From: Actinomycetales bacterium
GTDB taxonomy: Bacteria; Actinomycetota; Actinomycetes; Mycobacteriales; Mycobacteriaceae
Assembly (NCBI GenBank): GCA_012838715.1
Contig: DUOR01000264.1
Coordinates: 1 to 5,135, forward strand
Length of the DNA: 5,135 bases
Direction of reading: 5' to 3'
In this document: positions 1 through 5,135 of the stretch, in pieces
Position numbering within the stretch: position 1 is the first letter of the stretch
Layout: each line of letters opens with the position of its first letter
Position numbers and translations under genes: made by a program
The notes under the pieces: model-generated
Database searches by the model: none
Seen by the model: the letters and a program-made list of their open reading frames with translations, nothing else
Told to the model about the DNA's origin: nothing

Positions 1-386
1 CCGAAGTGGAGCTTTCCGACGGCGTGGGCTGGGTCAACTCGAGCTACCTGGCGTACATCCCGGATGAAGGCCAGGACATCACGTCCGAGGCGGCGGGCAT
101 CGCGGCCGACTCCGACGCGGCCGACGCCGAGGATCTCGCCCGCGAGATCGGTGAGGCGCGCGCCGCCCGGAGCGGTGGCGGCGCCGGACCGCGGGCCACG
201 CTCGTGGAGACCCCGGCCCACGACGTGCTGGTGTACCGCGTGGACGTCCTCGGCTTGCCGGACGATTCCGTCCGCGGCGAGCGCGTGGAAATCTTCCTCG
301 AGGAGACGGCCGACGGGTACGAGGTCACCGAAGCCACGAGCTACCCCATCTGCGGGCGCGGGACCGGCGACGGGCTCTGCGTCTGA
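1..386 (+). CDS. C-terminal part of a protein with an SH3-like domain (5' end outside window)
   Basis: The frame is open from the window edge (first full codon at 3) to TGA at 384-386, giving 127 visible residues. No real start is seen; the GTG at 6 lies inside a domain. The first visible residues include GVGWVNSSYLAY, which resembles the last strands of a bacterial SH3 (SH3b) domain. An Ala/Asp/Glu-rich linker follows, then a compact segment with YRVDVLGLPDDSVRGERVEI and a C-terminal Cys pair (visible residues 117 and 126, in CGRGTGDGLCV). Such Cys-containing tails occur in secreted or lipid-anchored actinobacterial proteins, so an extracytoplasmic location is likely, but the signal peptide would lie upstream. 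Codon use is strongly GC-rich, matching the right flank and unlike the mcrBC genes. The last 46 nt overlap the 3' end of the convergent hydrolase remnant. Its biochemical function is not recognisable. Confidence 0.75.
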   Translation, partial: EVELSDGVGWVNSSYLAYIPDEGQDITSEAAGIAADSDAADAEDLAREIGEARAARSGGGAGPRATLVETPAHDVLVYRVDVLGLPDDSVRGERVEIFLEETADGYEVTEATSYPICGRGTGDGLCV

Positions 387-733
387 CGGCCGCGGCCCCG
401 ACCCCTGCTCCCCGCGGCCATCGCCGCCGCGAGGAGCATCGCGACGGGCACCGCCGCCGCGGCCAGGACGACGCCGGGCTCCCAGAGCCAGAAGTACCGG
501 AGTGGTACGCCCATCAGCAGGGGAGCGGCGATGAGCGCCGCGGCGACCACGACCACCGCGAGCAGAATCCACGCCACCGGCCGCAGGCGCCGGCGCCCCA
601 GCCAGCCGAGCATCAGCACCAGCGCCGCGACGCCGAGCAGGACCACCGCGCCGTCACCGGATTCCGCGTCGAGGTACACGGCGGAGAAGTAGCCGGGGAC
701 CGTGCCGGTGTGCCACACGGTGGCCCGGCCCTC
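341..733 (-). pseudogene. 3' remnant of a serine beta-lactamase-family membrane hydrolase
   Basis: Read on the minus strand, this frame starts inside the mcrC stop region and ends at TAG (343-341), giving about 130 residues. The first part, EGRATVWHTGTVPGYFSAVY, matches the C-terminal active-site strand of class C beta-lactamase/DD-peptidase-like serine hydrolases; HTG (remnant residues 8-10) is the equivalent of the KTG motif. Three hydrophobic stretches follow (about residues 29-46, 53-72 and 87-107), separated by a basic RRRLRP loop, as in actinobacterial hydrolases with a membrane-bound C-terminus, then an Arg/Pro-rich tail. The SxxK nucleophile, the YxN motif, the signal peptide and any start codon are missing. 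The frame is closed upstream by TGA at 757-755, inside mcrC. The GTG at 718 lies inside the domain and is not a credible start. The spacing from AVVLL to the first membrane segment seems too short, suggesting an internal deletion as well. Codon use is GC-rich like the flank. It is almost certainly non-functional as a hydrolase. Confidence 0.7.
388..419 (+). terminator. Possible GC-rich hairpin terminator after the SH3-like gene
   Basis: A perfect 8-bp inverted repeat (GGCCGCGG at 388-395, CCGCGGCC at 412-419) with a 16-nt loop begins 2 nt after the stop codon at 386. There is no U tract, which is common for hairpins in high-GC actinobacteria. It also lies in the antisense hydrolase remnant. 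In sequence this GC-rich, 8-bp palindromes can arise by chance. Confidence 0.3.
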
Positions 734-1922
734 AAGTACGCCGATGAGCGTGGCTCATCGCGGCGATTACGTCGTCGGCAAGCATCTCAATCTGCCGGTT
801 CACGTGCCGAGGAGATCCGGCGAAGTCCAGCGCCTGAACCGTCAACCGCTTGGCGGCGTTGCGGACCGGAACGGTGCGCTTGGCTCCGCCTTCCTCAACG
901 CTGCAGTAGATGAGGATTCCCTCGGGCAATCCCATCGCCGTCGTGTACGCCAACAACTGGTAATGGTCCTGGCTGCGTGCCTGGGCGTCGCCGGCCAACT
1001 TGTACTTGATGTCACCGACCAACCGGGGCACCCCATCGAGACCTTTGAACACGAGATCGGGCTGCATGGGAATTTGCCTGCCGACGCCGAGGTATTGCGT
1101 CGGTTCGGCCGAAACGTCGACCCGCCCATGCAGCACATGACTGAGGCGCTCCGTCACGAACCTCTGGAACAAGTCGTTCATGTCGACCATGAATGATTGC
1201 GCGAAGGTGGAACCGTGCGCGTCCGTCAGCGACAGATTCGCGAGGATCAGCCGCGCGAGCCGGAGCGCAGGGCGGTAATGCTCGTTCAAGCGGGTCATGT
1301 GGATTCCGTCGATGTGCTCGGGGGAGACGGCCACGTCATCGACGTCTTCCAGCGCCGCGAGTTGGCGCATGAGACGCTGGCGGACTTCCGGGTGAAGGCG
1401 GGGAACGCGAAGCGAAAACCGGACGGCGGCCCGCAATGCGTGGTTCTCCGCCGTGTTCTGCGAGTACTCGTCGAAGGTGCAGGCAACCGGCGACATCAGT
1501 CCCGCGTTCCGAAACTGACCGGGCAGATCCATCCGCCCTCGCAACGCGACCAGATCTTCGTGCCGTGTTTCGTAGGAACGGAGCAGTCCACGGCCGAGGG
1601 TGGTTTCAACTGCCCGGGCGAAGAACGCGATCACCGAGGGCAGCAAGTTCGAGGATTCCCCGTACGCGAAGGCCTCCCGTCTCCACGCATTCTCTGGAAG
1701 CCCGGGTTCCAGTAGAAGAAAGAGGTTCTCCGGGTTGATCTTGGGCCGAATGAGCAGTTCCACGCCCTCCGTGACCAGTGAGCCGACGTAAGACGTGGTT
1801 TTGATGGTCCACCGGTCGCCGGCAGCGGGGCTCACGTTGACGAACCCGGATCGCTGGAGCCCCTCCGCTTGCCGACGACTGATATCCAGATCCGCTGTGG
1901 AGTGTTCGGCCAGGACGACCAT
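732..1922 (-). CDS. mcrC: McrC-family endonuclease subunit of a type IV McrBC restriction system
   Basis: This 396-aa protein is the nuclease partner of the McrB motor encoded just upstream. In McrBC systems, McrC binds the McrB ring, stimulates its nucleotide hydrolysis and cleaves DNA. The N-terminal part (about 1-115) contains the strand LLIRPKI, typical of the McrC domain that inserts into the McrB pore. The middle, largely helical part has RGRMDL (128-133) and FDEYSQNTAENHALRAAV (150-167), both characteristic of McrC. The C-terminal part (about 240-390) is a PD-(D/E)XK nuclease: PD at 288-289, VGDIKYK at 302-308 giving catalytic D304 and K306, and HYQLLAY at 320-326 with the usual Gln after the core. 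All expected catalytic residues are present, so it looks active. It is slightly longer than E. coli McrC (about 350 aa). ATG at 1922 lies 5 nt after the mcrB stop, so the two genes are surely co-transcribed. The TGA at 734-732 sits at the broken edge of the hydrolase remnant. GC content is lower than in the flanks. Confidence 0.93.
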   Translation of the reverse strand: MVVLAEHSTADLDISRRQAEGLQRSGFVNVSPAAGDRWTIKTTSYVGSLVTEGVELLIRPKINPENLFLLLEPGLPENAWRREAFAYGESSNLLPSVIAFFARAVETTLGRGLLRSYETRHEDLVALRGRMDLPGQFRNAGLMSPVACTFDEYSQNTAENHALRAAVRFSLRVPRLHPEVRQRLMRQLAALEDVDDVAVSPEHIDGIHMTRLNEHYRPALRLARLILANLSLTDAHGSTFAQSFMVDMNDLFQRFVTERLSHVLHGRVDVSAEPTQYLGVGRQIPMQPDLVFKGLDGVPRLVGDIKYKLAGDAQARSQDHYQLLAYTTAMGLPEGILIYCSVEEGGAKRTVPVRNAAKRLTVQALDFAGSPRHVNRQIEMLADDVIAAMSHAHRRT

Positions 1923-1927
1923 GGTCG

Positions 1928-4678
1928 TCAGCTTTCCTCATCGACGCCGGACGGGACGTCTTGTACCGATTCGCCCGCGAGGCTGTCTTCGTAGCGTTTC
2001 AGCACCTCGTCGAAACTGAATCGCGCAATTCGTTCGGGATCCCCGAAGAACTGATCGTCGATGAATGGACCGATGTTGTACTCCCAGATTCGGCGCATCT
2101 TCTCTTTGTCGAGACCGCGCTTCATGAAGTGGCTGGCGCCTAGCTGCAAGTGCGGTCCGCCGAGTTCTTCCGCGAGTTCGGCGTTGACTTGCTGAACCAG
2201 CTCACCGACCCACGCCGGCTCTTCATTGCGCTCAAGCCAGCGATCGAGGAGCCCCGCCATGTTCCCGTGGTTCGGGAAGAACGGGACGAAGTGGAAACGG
2301 CGGCGCAGGGCGGCATCGATCAATGCGATGGAACGATCCGCGGTGTTCATGGTCCCGATGAACCAGACGTTCTTCGGCAGTATGAATGGGTCGTCCGGTC
2401 GGTACAGGGTACGGACCGGGGTGTTCCGGTACTCGAGGAGGAACAGCAATTCGCCGAGTACCTTGGGGAGATTCGCACGGTTGATTTCGTCGATGATCAT
2501 CACGTGCCGAAGCCGTGAGGAATCCGCCGCCCGGGTGGCGAGGTCAGCCAGCGGCCCCTTCTTGAGCCGGTACGTCATCGCTCCCTCGAGATCGGTTTCC
2601 GGACGGTACCCCTCAAAGAAATCCTCGTACGACGTCGAGGGGTGGAATTGAACGATGGGCCGGCGCTCGACGTCGGGGACCAATGCCGCCGCCAACTTGC
2701 GGGCGAAGTACGTCTTACCGGTTCCGGGAGGCCCGTAGAACACCACCTGTCCCTTGTCCTCGAGGAGGGCGATGATGTCGTCGATGAATTTCCGGTCGAC
2801 GAGCAGCTCGTCCGCTAAATCATCAAGCGGATCCGCCTCGGTTTCCGGGGGTTGTTCATCTTCGCGCTCCGTAAGCCAATAAAGGAAGGAACCGATGCCC
2901 CAGGGGTCGCCGGGGAAGTGATGGTCGAGGCGTGCGCGCAACATGTCGTTGGCTTTCACCTGGAGCTCACCCCGCGACACCGCATCGGGAGCCTCGAGTC
3001 CCAGTTCGCGGAGCATCCTCAGCTTTCCCTTGGATCCGGTGAAGGGATAGACGGTGATGAACTGCTCGGGATGTGCGATGGCCAGCAGCTTCATTATCAC
3101 TGATTCGCCGAGACCCCGGACCTTCAGTTTTTCGTCGGTGAGAACTTTGTCGATTCTCGTTGCCGCGGGGTCGTCATCCCAGCACAGGTAATCAATCGTG
3201 GCAATGATGCGATCGTATTCGCGGTCATCCGCATCCCGAAGGCTCGTGTTGAGAACGGACATCGGTCCCGTCGACCCGTACCGTCGCGTGTTCCAGATCC
3301 GGCGAATCTCCGCGGGATCGGAGACCTGGAGTTGTCCTCGATCGATGATCTTCGCGAATTCGCGACGGCCCGCACGATGCTGCTCATCGTCTTCCGTCGG
3401 ATATCCCGAGGCCTTGAATTCCGCGACGAGATCCGCGAGGTCGTCGTCGGCGGCTCCTGCATCGTCTTCCCCAGTGAGCTTGGCAATGAGCGGCGCCACG
3501 TCTTTTGCGGCGCGCACCAGTTCGGCCGACAGGTCAAGGGACGGAAATTCGCTTTTGTCGAACCATCGGCCATACATCACTTCCCCGGTTCCACCGCCCA
3601 CGAATCCTTTGTCGACGCCTGTTTTGGAGCGGCCTCCGGCGATCACCTCGTAGCCGGGCACGGGGTTCCCCTCAATGACCGCGACTGCGTTCTCGGTCGC
3701 GCCGGCATCGCCCGTGACGAAAGGCCGCAACCCGATGGCCAGCCCGTGGGCGTTGAGCCACAATCGGATGGCGAGGCCGTAGGTGTCCGGAACCCGCCAA
3801 TCGACCCAGAGGTCGCCGCGGGGCCGCACCTCCTGCCACATCACCGAGGGTTTACGGGCCTTCAGTGTTCTTCCCGCGGCGGCCGAAATTTCCGATTCGA
3901 GTGAATCGCCGAGGTGGGCGGAAACGTTCACAAGTGCTTGGGCATTTCGCCGGTAGATCTCGGGGTCATCGGTCTCCCGGAGCGTATTCACTCGCCACGC
4001 TGACCGGTCGCAGAGAACCTCATCGACGAAAATGTGGTGCTCGTCGGCCCACCAGGCGGCGACTTCTTCGAATCGAACGACGTTGCCATCCAACTCGGTT
4101 GCGACTCGGTACAGTTCGAAGTATCGGTGACCTTGATCCGCATAACCCGTGATACCGGTGCAATAGTCCACGTAGGCGGTTGATTTCGGCCATGCGACCG
4201 GCCAGGTTCCGGGTTCGGCCAGTCCCCAGTAGTACGAAGCGACGAACGGAGCACGCGCCGGGTTCGGATGGGCCCCGACCTTCAGCGACTCCAGATAATC
4301 CGCGAGCACGCGAATCTTGCGCACAGCGTCGCCGATATCGGTCGGCACCGACAAGACATCGAGCAACACGGTGACTGCGGCATCCGGATCCGGGGCCCTC
4401 TTGTTGATCTGGTTGATGACCATTTGGCCGCTGAAACCGGCGTAACCGGACCTGAAGCTGCGGACCCAGCGATCGGTGCCGATTTGGAATGCTCCGAGAT
4501 CCCGGGTTCGACGCAGCGCGTCGATGAACTGCTGGGCTTCGTCGGCTTGGGGAGTGATGTTGGCGGCGCGCCAGCCCCGCTTGAAATCATCGGACGCCTC
4601 CGCTGCGCGGATGTGGGCCTCGTGCCAGCGTCGAATCAACTCCCTCTCATGCGGGTGGAACTCGATTCCGTCAGCCAT
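1928..4678 (-). CDS. mcrB: McrB-type AAA+ NTPase with long N-terminal recognition region (type IV restriction)
   Basis: This 916-aa protein is the motor and target-recognition subunit of a modification-dependent restriction system, acting on DNA in the cytoplasm with McrC. The C-terminal AAA+ domain (about 620-900) contains Walker A GPPGTGKT (649-656), the segment QFHPSTSYEDFFEGYRP (677-693), Walker B MIIDEINRAN (727-736), the McrB-specific signature MNTADRS (777-783), and LRRRF (791-795) with candidate arginine finger residues. The signature places it in the GTP-using McrB branch, although the nucleotide cannot be proved from sequence. The N-terminal 620 residues are far longer than in E. 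coli McrB (about 160 of 459 aa). They seem to form three blocks: about 1-270, with YYWGLAEPGTWPVAWPKS at 149-166; about 280-400, a strand-rich block ending MYGRWFDKSEFPSLDLS; and, after an acidic linker (404-413), about 440-605 with GLGESVIMKLLAIAHPEQF at 522-540. I cannot assign these blocks to a named family. The open frame extends back to 4825, but those 49 codons look non-coding (Arg/Pro-rich). ATG 4678 has GGGAG 5 nt upstream and is preferred. Confidence 0.93.
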   Translation of the reverse strand: MADGIEFHPHERELIRRWHEAHIRAAEASDDFKRGWRAANITPQADEAQQFIDALRRTRDLGAFQIGTDRWVRSFRSGYAGFSGQMVINQINKRAPDPDAAVTVLLDVLSVPTDIGDAVRKIRVLADYLESLKVGAHPNPARAPFVASYYWGLAEPGTWPVAWPKSTAYVDYCTGITGYADQGHRYFELYRVATELDGNVVRFEEVAAWWADEHHIFVDEVLCDRSAWRVNTLRETDDPEIYRRNAQALVNVSAHLGDSLESEISAAAGRTLKARKPSVMWQEVRPRGDLWVDWRVPDTYGLAIRLWLNAHGLAIGLRPFVTGDAGATENAVAVIEGNPVPGYEVIAGGRSKTGVDKGFVGGGTGEVMYGRWFDKSEFPSLDLSAELVRAAKDVAPLIAKLTGEDDAGAADDDLADLVAEFKASGYPTEDDEQHRAGRREFAKIIDRGQLQVSDPAEIRRIWNTRRYGSTGPMSVLNTSLRDADDREYDRIIATIDYLCWDDDPAATRIDKVLTDEKLKVRGLGESVIMKLLAIAHPEQFITVYPFTGSKGKLRMLRELGLEAPDAVSRGELQVKANDMLRARLDHHFPGDPWGIGSFLYWLTEREDEQPPETEADPLDDLADELLVDRKFIDDIIALLEDKGQVVFYGPPGTGKTYFARKLAAALVPDVERRPIVQFHPSTSYEDFFEGYRPETDLEGAMTYRLKKGPLADLATRAADSSRLRHVMIIDEINRANLPKVLGELLFLLEYRNTPVRTLYRPDDPFILPKNVWFIGTMNTADRSIALIDAALRRRFHFVPFFPNHGNMAGLLDRWLERNEEPAWVGELVQQVNAELAEELGGPHLQLGASHFMKRGLDKEKMRRIWEYNIGPFIDDQFFGDPERIARFSFDEVLKRYEDSLAGESVQDVPSGVDEES
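1933..1939 (-). promoter_or_regulatory. Ribosome binding site of mcrC
   Basis: GAGGAAA on the minus strand lies within the last codons of mcrB, about 10 nt before the ATG at 1922. The spacing is slightly long, but no better Shine-Dalgarno match lies closer. It supports ATG 1922 as the start and tight translational linkage to mcrB. Confidence 0.5.
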
Positions 4679-4683
4679 TGAAA

Positions 4684-4688
4684 CTCCC
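4684..4688 (-). promoter_or_regulatory. Ribosome binding site deciding the mcrB start
   Basis: GGGAG on the minus strand lies 5 nt before ATG 4678. The upstream in-frame start near 4825 would add 49 residues of compositionally biased, Arg-rich sequence unlike the rest of the protein, so this site argues for the shorter 916-aa product. Confidence 0.6.
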
Positions 4689-4822
4689 GGGCGCGATGTA
4701 CGTCGGCGGTGCCGTCGACGCGGAGGACGGTGCGCAGCAGCACGGCTCCCCGCGTCTAGGCGTGTGGAACCCAGTATGGCCCGATTCCGCGGAGAGAGGG
4801 CCCACGATTGCATCCCTTCCCG

Positions 4823-4864
4823 CATTCATTCAGGTGAACGTGGGTAGATTCGATGGCATGAATG
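4823..4864. repeat. 7-bp inverted repeat spanning the lipoprotein promoter/start
   Basis: CATTCAT (4823-4829) and ATGAATG (4858-4864) are perfect reverse complements 28 nt apart. They flank the candidate -10 element, and the right arm overlaps the start codon. They could be operator half-sites or a fold in the 5' mRNA, but a 7-bp match at this distance may be chance. Confidence 0.25.
4845..4850 (+). promoter_or_regulatory. Candidate -10 element for a leaderless lipoprotein mRNA
   Basis: TAGATT fits the TANNNT form of actinobacterial -10 elements and ends 7 nt before ATG 4858, which would put transcription start at or next to the A of the start codon. No convincing Shine-Dalgarno sequence precedes that ATG, consistent with a leaderless message. 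The -35 position (about 4822-4827, GCATTC) is a poor match, so this is a moderate call. Confidence 0.4.
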
Positions 4865-5135
4865 GGTGGGCGGTACGGTCACGGTTTGGTGTTGCGGCGG
4901 CGTTGATGGCTGGGCTCGCGTTGCTTGCGGGGTGCGCGGACGACGGGGGCGCGGATGCCCGCGCCGATGAGTCCTCGGCCGACGCGATGGCGCAGGACGG
5001 TGGTGCGGAGGCGGATTCGCCGACGGAGCACCGCCCGAACCCGACGCGTGCCGACGGCTCCACCGGCGAGCCGGGCGCCGCGGGTGGTTCCGGTGATTCC
5101 GATGATGGCGGGCCGCGTCCCAGTCGTGAGCCGCG
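4858..5135 (+). CDS. Putative secreted lipoprotein, N-terminal part (3' end outside window)
   Basis: The frame is open from ATG 4858 to the window end, with 92 complete codons visible. The N-terminus is a lipoprotein signal peptide: basic residues R7 and R9, a hydrophobic core FGVAAALMAGLALL, and the lipobox LAGC ending in C26. The Cys would be lipidated and the mature protein anchored on the outer face of the membrane. After it comes a low-complexity linker rich in Ala, Gly, Asp, Ser and Pro, typical of actinobacterial lipoproteins, which usually leads to a folded domain; that domain is not in view. In-frame GTG codons at 4834 and 4840 are alternative starts, but they add a stretch containing Asp before the signal peptide and have no better ribosome site. 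GC-rich codon use matches the SH3-like gene at the left edge, so both are probably resident chromosome. Function unknown. Confidence 0.75.
   Translation, partial: MNGWAVRSRFGVAAALMAGLALLAGCADDGGADARADESSADAMAQDGGAEADSPTEHRPNPTRADGSTGEPGAAGGSGDSDDGGPRPSREP

Larger units (their letters stand above)
731..4760. other. Probable horizontally acquired mcrBC defence cassette (right edge approximate)
   Basis: Hand counts of single 60-base lines give 53% GC (2041-2100) and 52% (3181-3240) inside, against 78-80% in the flanks (121-180, 541-600, 5041-5100). The left edge coincides with the truncated hydrolase gene at about 731-735. The right edge must lie between the mcrB start (4678) and the lipoprotein gene (4858) but cannot be placed exactly. 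No integrase, transposase, tRNA gene or convincing flanking repeat is present, so the route of insertion is unknown; homologous exchange at a defence hotspot would fit. Confidence 0.5.
4679..4857. other. Divergent intergenic region between mcrB and the lipoprotein gene
   Basis: This 179-bp stretch must hold the promoter of the minus-strand mcrBC operon and that of the plus-strand lipoprotein gene. For mcrB, the best -10-like hexamer I see is CATACT (minus strand, plus 4773-4778), a 4 of 6 match to TATAAT with no recognisable -35 at normal spacing, so it is not called. The plus-strand side is covered by a separate entry. No recognisable piece of the missing hydrolase 5' end is found here. Confidence 0.6.

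Noticed and set aside
64..534. 156-aa Arg/Pro-rich plus-strand frame overlapping the SH3-like gene
   Set aside because: Arg/Pro/Ala/Ser bias is typical of an alternative frame in GC-rich DNA, and the overlapping SH3-like frame is convincing.
702..1196. 164-aa plus-strand open frame antisense to mcrC
   Set aside because: It is the complement of mcrC, shows no domain or plausible ribosome site, and McrC on the other strand has clear catalytic motifs.
3332..3904. 190-aa plus-strand open frame antisense to mcrB
   Set aside because: Composition is that of a shadow frame opposite a real gene; no start context and no recognisable motif.
4684..4755. Minus-strand open frame after TAG (4758-4756), rich in G/C third positions (VLLRTVLRVDGTADVHRARE), as a gene relic at the right junction
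   Set aside because: Too short, no recognisable homology, and its third-position GC is not clearly above what non-coding DNA of this genome would give.
721..4783. TGGCCCG found at 721-727 and 4777-4783, on either side of the cassette, as a possible target-site duplication
   Set aside because: A 7-bp match between two GC-rich segments of this length is expected by chance, and the neighbouring bases do not extend it.
4679..4825. In-frame 5' extension of mcrB giving a 965-aa product
   Set aside because: The extra 49 residues are Arg/Pro-rich and unlike the rest of the protein, while ATG 4678 has a well-placed GGGAG 5 nt upstream.
4830..5063. 77-aa minus-strand frame opposite the lipoprotein gene
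   Set aside because: Ala/Ser/Pro-rich shadow; the plus strand carries a clear lipoprotein signal peptide with lipobox.

Overview
The window comes from a very GC-rich genome, most likely an actinomycete. The reasons are the high-GC flanks (hand count: 80% at 121-180, 78% at 541-600, 78% at 5041-5100), an SH3-like secreted-protein tail, a lipoprotein with an Ala/Gly/Asp-rich linker, and a serine-hydrolase tail with several membrane segments. Genus cannot be fixed from this sequence.

Layout: positions 1-386 (+) hold the C-terminal end of a protein with an SH3-like motif. Converging on it from the minus strand, 341-733 is the 3' remnant of a serine beta-lactamase-family membrane hydrolase that has lost its catalytic 5' part. 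Next, on the minus strand, is a two-gene operon: an mcrB-type motor gene (4678-1928, 916 aa) followed 5 nt later by an mcrC-type nuclease gene (1922-732, 396 aa). After a 179-bp intergenic stretch, a lipoprotein gene begins at 4858 on the plus strand and runs off the window.

The operon is a modification-dependent (type IV) McrBC restriction system. McrB carries an AAA+ motor with the McrB signature MNTADR and a very long N-terminal region (about 620 aa, against about 160 aa in E. coli McrB) that presumably recognises the target. McrC carries the PD-(D/E)XK cleavage domain. By family analogy, McrB binds modified or foreign DNA, assembles as a ring with McrC at the hub, and translocates until McrC cuts.

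The operon has markedly lower GC than its surroundings (53% at 2041-2100, 52% at 3181-3240). Its mcrC stop codon abuts the broken end of the hydrolase gene. The simplest reading is a horizontally acquired defence cassette that replaced the 5' part of a resident hydrolase gene. The most novel parts are the unassigned N-terminal region of McrB and the insertion scar. No RNA genes, CRISPR arrays, transposases or convincing terminal repeats were seen.
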